Source of the DNA: Pachyseris speciosa
Lineage: Eukaryota; Cnidaria; Anthozoa; Scleractinia; Pachyseridae
DNA length: 64,000 bases
Reading direction: 5' to 3'
NCBI GenBank assembly: GCA_016490735.1
Contig: JAEMWC010000191.1
Span: forward strand, 501,001 to 565,000
This document shows, piece after piece, positions 32,070 to 42,145 of the stretch (its first letter is position 1; every line of letters starts with the position of its first letter). A model generated the notes under the pieces. The model searched no databases. It had not been told where the DNA came from and saw nothing but the letters and a program-made list of their open reading frames with translations. The position numbers and the translations under genes were made by a program.

Positions 32070-33300
32070 ATATCAACCAAAACATAATTATTTGTTCCTA
32101 TTTCAGCTGAAAATAGGAAACCAATTAATCCCAGAAAGTCTGTTAGCAAAATTCACCTCAATTTCTCATCGAGCGGAATGCCGCGAAACATCCGGATACT
32201 TTTGACCAGCGTTAAAATTTGAAACCGTCCTCCGAGAAAGGAGAGCGAAACAATAAAAGTACACAATAGGCAATATAATTTATTATTTTAGCCAAAAAAT
32301 TCCACAAAATTAGTTATATATGCAATACCCTGTTAAATTACATTGCTTAAATAGAGGGCAGAACTTTGAAAACAATAGCCAAACATCGGACATTCTTAGG
32401 GTTTTAACACAAGGCCACTGGTACTTTAATTTCTAAGGTGTTAAACGAAAATTCTAAAGAACCCATAACAACTGTGTCGTTTTATCAGTCAAGAAATTAA
32501 AACGTGTTTGGATGAGTTTTGGTGGAACACACAAAAATTTTGTTCAGTATCCCTTGAAAGCAGACGTAGAATCATTCCAATGAATATGTTTTGCCAGTTT
32601 CAGTTATACTTCCTCAAATAATCCTTTGACTGTACTCGAGTAAAAGCATTTCTAGGATTTAAAGATATTTTTCTAATCAACGGCCAAAGCATTGACAATG
32701 CGAATGTCAGCCTTCCAAGTGCCTTGAGTCAACGAGCAAAACAGTCAAATGAAACGGCAGGTGGGACATCCATGGATTTCTAAAGAATAAATAAGAAAAT
32801 ATCTGTTTAAAACAGCAACTCATCTGTTGCCTCAAGCAAAATCTTATTCTTTCATTTTCTATACATTGATAAATTTATTCCTACTATCCACGGATATGTA
32901 TTACATAGGATCAGTTCTATTATATGTATATTATTAAATTATGATGCCATTTAAAGAGCTTCAAAGTTAAACGACTTCAAGGCGGCGAATAAAGAGTAAA
33001 AGCAACAAAAATACAGGAACGGAACAAACGAAAATCAGCGAAAGTAACAATCGGGTCGCCAAAAGAATAAAACTTGTCAATGTTTCTTCGACCAGAGAAT
33101 TGTTTCAAATCAACACGAAGCCGTCTGTCCTCATTTATTTATTCCGTTTATAATAACATGAGCTAACGTCATTTATTATTTACAAGAGGAAAACATAACT
33201 GGTGACAATGATGTGCCTGTTGTCAGGGCTTTATGTATATATTGATGTATTTTCACGGAATAGCAATATTTCTTGGTAATTACCTCGGCGAAGGGCAAGT
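32070..33300. other. Upstream region of the PAN/EGF/LamG gene
   Basis: AT-rich, no coding sequence. From about 33100 on it aligns with the reverse complement of about 63647-63870, so the duplication includes at least 200 bp of 5' flank. Confidence 0.5.
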
Positions 33301-33303
33301 ATA

Positions 33304-36300
33304 ATGTTTCCTTTGGAGATGTTCACTCTTGGCTTGTTCGTAAACATAGTTTCTAAAGTAACATGTGAAAGTCATTTTAATGACGCTGGAGCCGGCTTGA
33401 AGCGACATACACGGCAAGAAGGATTTGCGTACGCCAACTTCGCTGAGCATAAATTTAGCTACTTAAACGTCACTCCTTTGGTTTCTCTGTCGGTGAATGA
33501 GTTCGAAGAATGCGGCATGAGTTGCTTCCTTCACTCATCTTGTTACTCCTTCAATAAAGCGGTATTTTCCGACATGGGACAGAAGATTTTGTGCGAACTT
33601 TTACCAACCGACAAATACAAGATATCCAGCAAATTTTTGTCCAATCAGAAATTTCATCACTATAGCATCGAGGTTAGTAATCTAAGTCAATCTTATGAGT
33701 ATTTGTCTTGAATTGCACCCTCAGAAAACGGGACAGGTAGATGGAATATTTTTTTATCGTTAAATCTCTGAATGAATTAGCAGCCAGTGTGTTTCTAAAT
33801 AAAAAAAAAATAATAATAAAATAAGACAAGTGACCATTATTTACCCTCGGCAGTAGTTATATCACACAAATTCTAGTAGGGCCGAGGAAGTACTTGAAAC
33901 AAATAATTCAAATAAACATATAGCAGGTTAAGAATCCCAACTGGCCAACTGTTTCTCACGTTTGGTTTGAGTTTATTTGCATCAAACTTTGAACACCTCA
34001 AATAATTTAAGGAGGTCCCATTGTTAGGTAAAAACGTATTCTATCCGCATTCAAATACGTTTGTCTTAATTTAAGAAAGAATCGCGTTGGTAGAGCTCTC
34101 GGAACCAGCCGACATATTATGTTAAGAATTCAATGGATGAACGACCGAAAAGGATTGAAACACGAACAACTCAGTCTTTCATAAAACAAATTTCCTTGAA
34201 CGACATCTGATAACTACGAATATGTTTTAACATCGTCACTGAAAAGTGACGACGCTGCATACTGCAATGAAGTATTTAACAAATAGATTCCATTTCAGTT
34301 GGCAGTGCGTTTGTACTCTGATATCGTACGGATGACCTCAAAACGTGGTAAGAAGAAAGAAGTACGCTACGAGCTTGAGGTAAGTAGCGTGACTGATGTT
34401 CTTACCACGTTTTGGCGCCCTCCGCACGTTATCAAAGTACACACGCTCTGCCAAATGGAATCTCTTTATGTTTTATATTATTTTCTTTTCTAAAAAAAAA
34501 AAGACTCCCTGCAAGAGCAATCCATGTAAGAACGGTGCAACTTGCTTGGCTAAATACGAAGACAATGACTACCAGTGCACATGTGCCCCAGAATACACTG
34601 GAAAGAACTGCGAAATAGGTATGTTGAAGTATTGACTAGAGACTGAAATTTTCATTTTTCAAGCGGGAAGTTTAGCTGATTTTTTGCGTTCTTTCGTTAC
34701 TATGGTGGCTAAGTGAATATGCTGAATACGGTGTTCCTAAATAAGAAACACTGTTGTTGGAGGTGACCTGAAAACCAGCGCGCAGTCTGGAACAGTTTGG
34801 ACCGAGAAAAGTCTGGACCGAGGATCTGGACGCGACTTCTAGGACCGCGTCACGTCAAGGCTGGTTCACGACGAACGTCCGTCCAAACGTTTGCCGAAGG
34901 CACACCTCATCTGAGTATTTGGAGTAATCTGCATTGTTTCATTCCATTCATTCTGGTTTTCGTAATAGAATACACTGGATACACTATACTTTAGTCTTGC
35001 GTTTTATACATGAGTCCTTGGCTCGGATACCGAGGGCAACCTCAATCCCACGCAATGACTTTAATAAATTGATTGATTGATTGATTGAATAAATGTAGAC
35101 TTTATCTACTGCTACCTAGCTTTTAAAGTTAGCACAAGTGTTACATTAAAGTACCAAATGTCGTTTGGAATCGACAAGCGATTGGGTAAACAAAAAGAAA
35201 ACAACATAGAGTAGCAGCACAAAATTGAGCTCTTTGTCGTTAAAATATTATAGTTAAAGGACCGCCGATCAGGTTAATTAATTTTGAGTATGTAACCAGA
35301 AAACCTCTTGAGTTACATTTCTTATCAGAACAGGAAAAAAACCCCGAAATATGCCAATATTGAATATTTTACACTTTGGCAACACCAAAAAACAGCTATT
35401 TCATATGAGGGCGTTTCAATAACTAGTTTTTAATTAAAGCATATCATCAGCTTTTTAAAATATGTTTTTACTCATACACTTATGAGTGTTATGTTTATAT
35501 AATCACTTGTTCGATTTTTCAGGATTCCCTAAGATCCACTGGAGACTCGACGGGACTGAGACATATATTAAGTAAGAACGCTACTATATGTTTCGCATGC
35601 TTATAAAAAAGGAATGTATTCATAATACTCCGTTCACTCCATTTATAAAAAAGATAAAAAGGACTAATTGACTTCAGCGGCTAAAACTGTAATGAAACTG
35701 GAACGAAGCCCTAGTGTGAACGGAGGTTATTACCATCGCAATAAGCTACCTTTCATTATAAAGCATCTTTATAATTTATGTCATTATTAAACTTCAAAAT
35801 TTAACATAAACAGTGATCATGTACGTTTTATTCCTGTCTTGCAGTTTACACGGAGCCGCAAAATTCAACCAGCAAGACGGCAGGACAGTTCTATATTTGG
35901 ACGGCAGTCGTGGAACGTTCGCTGACACGCCGGCTTTTCCTCTCCACAGCATCAACTTGACCATTGCGGTGTGGATCAAGCTGAAGGTGCAGTCGCAACA
36001 GTCACCGATTTATGGAGACTGGTCGTCCCCTCATTCATTCCGATTCTACATTGAGAGTAATGGCCGTCTGTGCTTCCAAATAAGAGATGGATCTGGTAGA
36101 GATCTTATTACTGGCTGCACAACGCTATCGTAAGTCACCTTAACTTTCTCTTTTACCTGAAGGGAGCCACGAAACATGTTGAAGGAACCAGGAGAAATGA
36201 GAAGGGCAAACTAAAAAAACACAGTGAACTACAGTGGGGAGTGGGATGAACAAAACAAATGCCTGATCTAGCGATAACACTAAAGATATGACGGAATATG

Positions 36301-37654
36301 GCAAAGAATGGGTTAGAAACCAGCGGCATTAACACCTAAGGAATTAGAAATCTCCGACGTCCCCTACCCCATGTCCCATGCCTAAATTCTAAAATACCGA
36401 AGATGGGAGTGTACTCCTCGGCAGTTTTGCAGCCCAAATAGACTAGTTTCGAATTGTGGGAGAACAAAAGAGCCAAGTCGAGGTTCAGAGGAATAATTTG
36501 CATATTCCTTTGTTTTTGATAAAAGAAAATGAAAATTATTCCCCTGAGCCTCGACTCTGTTCTTTTGTTCTGCCACAATTCGAAACTAGCCTAATCTCCT
36601 CAATCCTCGTCCAAATCCTAATCATAAACCAACTACACCCCCTCTGCCACGCCATCCCGACGCAGCGTCACCTCTGACCCCAGTTCTAACCTTTAACCTT
36701 TATTTAAGGACAGTTAGCAACCGGACATTATAGATTTTCTGCTGTACTTTTTATTTTCCGGTAAATCGGGTATGCAATATACATCCTCCGATCTTGTTTT
36801 GGCCAGTTTGTAAAACCTGCACTCCTCGCCATAATTACTTGTAACACACATGCGAAAACTAGGGAAAACACTTATGCAAGCGTCGTGCTCTCTCTCTCCC
36901 CCCCTCCCCCTCAATTTTGAGCCAAACAGTTTTGGGTGTCGCAAGTCATTGTCATCAACAATGGGTGAAGGCACAGAGGAAGAGTTACAAGTAATTTGTC
37001 GGAGAGTGTAGGTTTACTTGAGGAATTTAACTTTAGTTTGTTGGTAGCCCCAAAATTAACGATAAAATCTAACACTAGTATTGGAAGTGGAATTATCTCT
37101 GAACTGCAGTAATGACTTTCGACTTCCTAAGGTAAAATCCAAGGCATAAGTTCAGCCACTAATCATTTATGCTAGTCAAAGACAGGTGCACATTAGAGGC
37201 ACAGGTGACATTTAGAGCAATTACAAAGATTTGCATTACCTTTCGGATTAAAAGAGTGAATTGACGTTTGACTATACAACTGGACGTCCCCACTTCACAA
37301 GCTATCTTGTGATCATGGCTACCTCAATTGTTTCCCTACAGTGATGTCATCCCTGTCAACCGATGGAGTCACGTGGCAATGACTTGGAATCGTGCAAATC
37401 GTAGGAGGAGACTGTTTATCAACGGTGAAATGAAACTGGAAAGCACTGTTGCAGAGAACAGAAACCTCAACTTCATGAATTCTGGTCATTCAGTTTACGA
37501 CATCGGTTTGAAGAGGGACAGTGGAACCTTGGCGCATGCGTATTACAGCGATTTGATGATCTTTGACCGCGAGTTCCGGTTCTCACCTTCTCATAGCGTG
37601 AATGAGATAAAAGATAAGATTTTTGTCAATCACCCACTGTACAGTTTTACATAA
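33304..37654 (+). CDS. Secreted PAN-EGF-laminin-G-like protein, six exons
   Basis: Exons: 33304-33672, 34299-34379, 34504-34618, 35523-35571, 35845-36129, 37342-37654 (TAA). All introns are GT-AG, phases 0, 0, 1, 2 and 2 agree across every junction, and the total is 1,212 nt (403 residues). Residues 1-20 are a plausible signal peptide. 21-123 resemble a PAN/apple module (Cys 21, 70, 74, 80, 97; CYSFNKAVF and CELL). 124-150 form a basic linker from exon 2. About 151-188 form an EGF domain with six cysteines (153, 158, 164, 175, 177, 186). About 205-403 form a laminin-G/concanavalin-like fold ([38 protein letters not shown]). It is probably an extracellular adhesive or matrix protein; similar domain mixtures occur in coral skeletal-matrix gene families. 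The exon 3 acceptor is weak, following an A-run. No transmembrane segment. Confidence 0.8.
33800..33965 (-). mobile_element. SINE fragment in intron 1, minus strand
   Basis: Reverse-oriented TTGGCCAGTTGGGATTCTTA, TTATTTGAATTATTTGTTTC and CTACTGCCGAGGGTAAATAA, with an AT-rich tail. Shares the TTTGAATTATTTGTTTC part with the SINE at 25650-25890 and the CCGAGGGTAAATAA part with 30223-30300. Confidence 0.6.
34985..35095 (+). mobile_element. Retroposon 3' end with (ATTG)n tail in intron 3
   Basis: ACATGAGTCCTTGGCTCGG leads to AATAAATTGATTGATTG repeats (35072-35091). The same 3' consensus (CATGAGCC-GGC-CGG) appears at 49815-49895 and 61930-62045 with other microsatellite tails. Confidence 0.55.
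36441..36591. mobile_element. MITE, 151 bp, TA target duplication, in intron 5
   Basis: Ends GACTAGTTTCGAATTGTGG and (reverse complement of the right end) GGCTAGTTTCGAATTGTGG, flanked by TA at 36439-36440 and 36592-36593. The corresponding place in the inverted pseudogene copy (about 58480-58500) lacks it and has a single TA, so insertion came after the duplication. Nearly the whole element is an imperfect hairpin. Confidence 0.85.
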
Positions 37655-37744
37655 GCCATTAATAGTTATTAATCGCACGCAAGGTTTGACTGACAACATA
37701 AAGTTCTCTAACTCGCTACAATCTCAGATTTTTTGCCATTTATT

Positions 37745-38283
37745 TATTTACTTATTTATTGTCTTGATCAATAATGATTTCTTAAAACATAAGCAAGCAA
37801 ATATAAACGTTAATAGTGGACGTTTCGGCGTCATCGTGACACCATTCTCAAGGCAATATGGATAAAAAATGCGAAGATTTGATTTCCATACAGTCTCTAC
37901 AAATTAGCATAATAACAAAGGATCACAAGTTCTTGAAGTGAATACCTTTGCGCGAATCGAGTCCGTTTGCACGTTTAGGGATGGCTTAAGTTTTCTTATA
38001 AAAGCATCTCCTTAATTAGGCAGTCAAATTTGTTAGAACATTTAGTAAGCATGTGAAATTGTTCTGAAAGACAAGGAGTTACGTCCGAGTTATGTTCGCT
38101 CAAATAATATTTACAGACTGACGACGATTTTTCTTTGTGTCCATCAAGGCGTTTGCGGAAGTGGCCGCGAGTGTAACCAATATGTATGTATTCCTTCACT
38201 GGAATGCGTTTGTCCATGACTGGGTTATTCTTCCCAAGTCTTAGAATCTCTTTATTAGAGGTAAAGCTAAGAACCACTTGTTA
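37745..38283 (-). pseudogene. Penelope-like element, GIY-YIG end
   Basis: Minus-strand frame 38277-37996: NNPVMDKRIPVKEYIHIGYT, RGHFRKRLDGHKEKSSSVCK, then SNKFDCLIKEMLL and stop; a one-base shift continues as IRKLKPSLNVQTDSIRAKVF. This is the Penelope GIY-YIG domain and its conserved tail. The 3' UTR has a hammerhead-like motif (37815-37857). It lies just downstream of the PAN/EGF/LamG gene, within the region whose other copy is at about 57480. No reverse transcriptase portion remains. Confidence 0.8.
37815..37857 (-). ncRNA. Hammerhead-like motif, U3/A8 variant, stem I lost
   Basis: Minus strand: GCC, TTGAGAA, stem II GGTGTCA/TGACGCC around CGA, GAAA, ACGTC, then CAC, which no longer pairs with GCC. 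Same family as the 41.4-kb motifs. Confidence 0.45.
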
Positions 38284-38395
38284 CTCGGGCTTCCCGCGTC
38301 TCGCGGGTCGCCCGGGTCTTAAAATGTCGACGGTTCTTCTTTTTACTCGGGCTGCCCGCGTCTCGCGGGTCGCCCGGGTCTAAAATTGCCGTCCG
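38284..38395. repeat. GC-rich hairpin unit in two tandem copies
   Basis: Two copies (about 62 bp period) of TTACTCGGGCTGCCCGCGTC followed by TCGCGGGTCGCCCGGGTCT. CCCGCG TCT CGCGGG is a perfect 6-bp stem with a 3-nt loop, enclosed by CTCGGGC/GCCCGGG. It stands out in an AT-rich setting, next to the Penelope fragment. Confidence 0.8.
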
Positions 38396-38509
38396 TTCTT
38401 CTTCTTATTCTTTGTCGTCGAGTTTCATCCACAAAGCTCACTTCCGGCGTTCTGCCCAAGCGCTAACTATTAATGATCATTTTGGAATAACTTAACAATT
38501 TTTACCGCG

Positions 38510-38760
38510 TTAGCTATGCTGAATGACCGTGGCCTAGCGCTTATCTGTACAGCCTGTGATGCAGATGTTCCGGGTTCGATTCCCGCTATCGACACTTTTT
38601 TTTTCTTTTTTTTCTTTGCGTTCCTTTTTTTTTTTCATCTTCTTTTTGAAATATTTTTTTTACAAGTGTTATAATTATTGTAAGTTATAAATGGTTGAGC
38701 TGTAAAGCAATTTTCAAGGAATATATGTTTATAAGGGGCTATGGATATACACTGCAAAGA
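38510..38760 (+). mobile_element. tRNA-derived SINE, copy 1
   Basis: A-box-like TGGCCTAGCGCTTA, B box GGGTTCGATTCCC (about 38572-38584) and a T10 run at 38596. The downstream body (CAAGTGTTATAATTATTGTA, GGTTGAGCTGTAAAGCAA, GGATATATGTT) is shared with 40190-40440. Confidence 0.6.
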
Positions 38761-39289
38761 AACAGACACGAACCAATGAATGATGCCTGTTGTCACGTCT
38801 CGGAAAACGTCGATTCACCTTGTGTCTTTGAAGTCTGAACAACTAATATGTTAAAAGAAGTGTCCATACGAATGTTTGCAAGTTCAACTGCGAGAAGAAA
38901 GCTTTTAACATGTTCGAACTTACCTCCAGATGTTTTTAGCTAGATTGCCGTGTTTCCCCGTGTCCCTTCCATTAAGAGGTAGTACATTTTGTTGAATAAT
39001 AAACTCAAGTACGGGATATCATACACCCCTGGGACTTTGACAAGTAGTTTATGTACTATTTTTCCACAATATCTCAATTTCTGGAAATTAGTTTTTGAAT
39101 GATAAGCGATTAGTTTTTACTTGCGTGAGTTGAAACTGACCGCAGAAATGCTCGGCTTTCTTATGTTTCAAATAGTGGAACAGAGAATTAACTCTGAAGT
39201 GTAAATTAAAGTGCTACTGAATAACCCACTGGGCGTTAGCCCTAGTAAAGGGAAACAGGGAACCACACGAGGCAAAGAAAAAATCTTTT

Positions 39290-39362
39290 GACCTCGGTGG
39301 GAATCGAACCCACGACCTCCGGATTAGATCTACCGTTACTCTGCCGACTGAGCTACAAGGTC
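39290..39362 (-). tRNA. tRNA-like unit A (probable pseudo-tRNA)
   Basis: 73 nt. Acceptor GACCTTG/CGAGGTC, D arm GCTC/GAGT, T arm GTGGG/CCCAC, A box TAGCTCAGTCGG, B box GGTTCGATTCC. The anticodon region ACGGTAGATCTAATCCGG gives only CGG/CCG pairing with a 10-nt loop and no U33 in register, so no anticodon can be assigned. Followed by AAAAGATTTTTT, a Pol III terminator. Confidence 0.6.
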
Positions 39363-39587
39363 GCACAGAGAAAGTCGGGGACGATTTTAGATGGTGAATC
39401 GCGGCAAAGAGAAAGTAAGGGTACATATGAATGTTGTGCCGCGTAGCACTAGGAACACAAATAGTGGAATAGAGAATTAACTCTAAAGTGTAAATTAAAG
39501 TGCTACTTAAACCCATGAATAACCCACTGGGCGTTAGCCCTAGTAAAGGGAAACAGGGAACCACACGAGGCAAAGAAAAAATCTTTT

Positions 39588-39660
39588 GACCTCGGTGGGA
39601 ATCGAACCCACGACCTCCGGATTAGATCTACCGTTACTCTGCCGACTGAGCTACAAGGTC
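39588..39660 (-). tRNA. tRNA-like unit B (probable pseudo-tRNA)
   Basis: Same body as unit A, 298 bp away, same orientation; its 5' flank ends at the head-to-head junction (GCGGCAAA). Confidence 0.6.
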
Positions 39661-39732
39661 GCACAGAGAAAGTCGGGGACGATTTTAGATGGTGAATCGC
39701 GGCAAAAAAATCGTCCCCGACTTTCTCTGTGC

Positions 39733-39805
39733 GACCTTGTAGCTCAGTCGGCAGAGTAACGGTAGATCTAATCCGGAGGTCGTGGGTTCGATTCCCACCG
39801 AGGTC
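39733..39805 (+). tRNA. tRNA-like unit C, inverted (probable pseudo-tRNA)
   Basis: Same body on plus. Its 5' flank begins at ATCGTCCCCGACTTTCTCTG, shorter than in units A and B; its 3' flank runs to the right target repeat. Confidence 0.6.
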
Positions 39806-40189
39806 AAAAGATTTTTTCTTTGCCTCGTGTGGTTCCCTGTTTCCCTTTACTAGGGCTAACGCCCAGTGGTTTATTCATGGGTTTGAGTAGCACTTTAATT
39901 TACACTTCAGAGTTGATTCTCTGTTCCACTATTTGTGTTCCTAGTGCTACGCGGCACAACATTCATATGTTTCTTATGTTTCAAATGACCCTGGATTGAC
40001 GTATTTGTAAACAGTTTCACTCTTTTGATTATTTTTCTCCTCACATTTCACCGAGACTCCATTAACCTTTATGCGAAATAAAACTACATCGTTCGATGAG
40101 CGCTTTCTTTCTCAAACAAATATCCATCGAAGCGAAAACAAGTGTGCTTAGTTTTTTTGGAATCAATACACTATTTTATCATATTACAT

Positions 40190-40440
40190 TGCGATGAACC
40201 TCTGTGGCCAAGAGGTCATTGTTCCTGCCTCTGACTCAGCTAACCCGGGTTCGATATCTATTAGTGGCATATATCGCGGGCTTTTTATTCGTTTCTCTTT
40301 TTCTTCTTCTTTTTTACAAGTGTTACAATTATTGTTCTCAATGGTTGAGCTGTAAAGCAAGTTTGTAATTTTAGGGGGATATATGTTGATACGGTGATAG
40401 GGGTATGGATATGGTGATAGGGGTCTAAAGTAATAGACTC
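40190..40440 (+). mobile_element. tRNA-derived SINE, copy 2
   Basis: CTGTGGCCAAGAGGTCATTG (A-box-like), GGGTTCGATATC (degenerate B box), then a body shared with 38510-38760 (CAAGTGTTACAATTATTG, GGTTGAGCTGTAAAGCAAG, GGGGATATATGTTGATA). Confidence 0.6.
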
Positions 40441-40879
40441 CAACACAAGCTAAGCGCAATGCGTCCGATGTAAGAAAGACAGACTTCTCTCTATTCTATT
40501 GTTTAGCGCTAAATTAGGGATACAATGCTGCTTTTTGCAAGCCCGAGTTTAGGCTAATTGTAGCCTCTTGTTTGGTTCAAAGGATTTGTCCTTCAGTGTG
40601 GTAGCTCTGCGTTTGAATTTTAGGCAATCTAGGATCCAGTCTCTTTGGGGTTTTTGCACCGTTGATGGTGGTAGTTGTTCGCAATGCAGCAACTGTTAGG
40701 TTCTGTGGAACCATCATTAGAGAAGTCTTTTGATACTTATGCTTGCCGGTTCATGGCCTTTGGTTCTTCTTGTGCTTGTTATTTTGCCGTATTTACTAAA
40801 TAAGATTAGGTGAGATGTAAATAAAGCAATATAACTTTACTATTGTTTGTTTTCAATTGTTGTCTCTGATTGTTCTCCC

Positions 40880-41215
40880 CTTTGTTTTCAGACATTTTTA
40901 AAGAAGGTATTTGGAAGGATACTGCAGATTTTGTCGATCCATCCCTGCAGGGCCTTGCGTCAAGGCTTCAGAAGTCTGAGGGCGCCAGCCACCACTAACA
41001 TGTATCATCGAGCGTTCAAGAAATAGAAGGACTTTGCTTCCAGCAAGTTGAAGTCTTCTATTCTCCCCGCAAATCCTATTCATGTAGCACTCTATTTACA
41101 GCATTTGTTAGAATCCACCAGGTCGACTAGTTCCATTGATTCTGCTTGTTACGCCATTATGTTGGCCCATGAGGTGACGGGTATGGCCACTCCAATCAAT
41201 TACTCTCCAGACAGT
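40880..41215 (+). pseudogene. Tyrosine recombinase, core-binding domain fragment
   Basis: After an intron-like CTTTGTTTTCAG comes EGIWKDTADFVDPSLQGLAS, a frameshift, APATTNMYHRAFKK, a TAG in place of the expected W, then KDFASSKLKSSILPANPIHV and ALYLQHLLESTRSTSSIDSA. This is the N-terminal SAM-like DNA-binding domain of DIRS/Crypton-type tyrosine recombinases common in cnidarian genomes. The catalytic domain is missing; from about 41220 the sequence is Penelope 3' UTR. Confidence 0.6.
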
Positions 41216-41398
41216 ACTATCTTTGTAAACTGTCACTCAGCTCTGTACTTGGATGTAATAGGTTGTAGTGTGACGTTTTGTTGTAGTTCCCGGTGCTCGG
41301 CCTTAAAGGTATCACTTGAAGAACTTGTGATCGTTTGTCATTATGCTAATTTATTGAAACTGTATGGAAAGCAAATCTTCGCATTTTTTATTCACTTT

Positions 41399-41437
41399 GC
41401 CTTGAGAATGGTGTCACGATGACGCCGAAACGTCGGC
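41399..41437 (+). ncRNA. Hammerhead-like motif, U3/A8 variant, first tandem copy
   Basis: Stem I GCC/GGC, core TTGAGAA, stem II GGTGTCA/TGACGCC with loop CGA (7 bp), GAAA, palindromic stem III ACGT, cleavage triplet GTC. Only positions 3 and 8 differ from the hammerhead core. Confidence 0.5.
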
Positions 41438-41475
41438 TATTAACGTTAACATTTGCTTGCTTTTTTATTCACTTT

Positions 41476-41514
41476 GCCTTGAGAATGGTGGCACGATGAC
41501 GCCGAAACGTCGGC
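41476..41514 (+). ncRNA. Hammerhead-like motif, U3/A8 variant, second tandem copy
   Basis: As the first copy, 77 bp downstream, with one change in stem II (GGTGGCA). Confidence 0.5.
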
Positions 41515-42145
41515 TATTAACGTTAATATTTGCTTGCTTATTTAGGGGGGTCCTGCGCACGTTTCGCAGACATCAAAAAGTAGAAATAACGCATTGAAAC
41601 ATGTTTCAGGGAAATCACAAAGCAAAACTTCACAGTTCACGTATTTAATTTCTTATTTGCACTGTTCACGTAAACTTAAAAACATTTCATACCATACACG
41701 CAATAACCCCCACCCCCTCCCCCTGTTGTAGGTAAAGAATTCCACTTGTATATGCATCAGGTTTCGTGACTGTTTTGGTTGATTTTTTCAATGTCATCTT
41801 GGGAGCGGTGTAGGGTGTCTATGCTGGAGAAGATGCGAAGTTACGTGACTGAGATCATGAAGAGTGGCAGCCACGCGGAGAATGACCTCGGCCTTTTTTT
41901 TAGGCGGCGTTAATTATATACCTTTATGTGGCCGCCGGGTACTCTAAATTTGATCCAAAATAAGAATAGGAAAAAAAATATATAAGAATGGAGGATATAA
42001 AATTCCACCTCTTCTTTCCCGCAGACAATATTGCGAGAAATTTTGGTCAGTTTGGTTATGACGCCACCGTACCGACCTCCCACCTCATCCATTCTGGCAC
42101 CCCGCATTTTTGGCCAACTGATAATCTTTTATCGATATCGCAGGG

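Larger units (their letters stand above)
39174..39969. mobile_element. Array of three tRNA-like units, partly inverted, with target duplication
   Basis: Exact 17-bp direct repeats TTTCTTATGTTTCAAAT lie at 39157-39173 and 39970-39986. The insertion has two head-to-tail units on minus (period 298 bp) and one on plus, joined 5'-to-5' at about 39703-39709 through a short A-run. Both outer edges are unit 3' sequence; at the left edge ATTTG is common to unit and target. Units are nearly identical. The layout copies that of the 23.8-kb array although the unit sequence is unrelated. Confidence 0.85.
41220..41545 (+). mobile_element. Penelope-like 3' UTR with duplicated terminal motif
   Basis: It aligns with the minus-strand UTR at 37760-37930 (AAGAACTTGTGAT, ACTGTATGGAAAGCAAATCT, TCGCATTTTTTAT). 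The last 77 bp, containing a hammerhead-like motif and AACGTTAA-TTTGCTTGCTT, occur twice in tandem (41390-41466 and 41467-41543). Confidence 0.75.

Noticed and set aside
23798..39969. Hammerhead ribozymes inside the two tRNA-like arrays
   Set aside because: I searched both strands of both units for CUGANGA followed by a hairpin and GAAA; GAAAC occurs in the 252-bp unit but with no matching core upstream.
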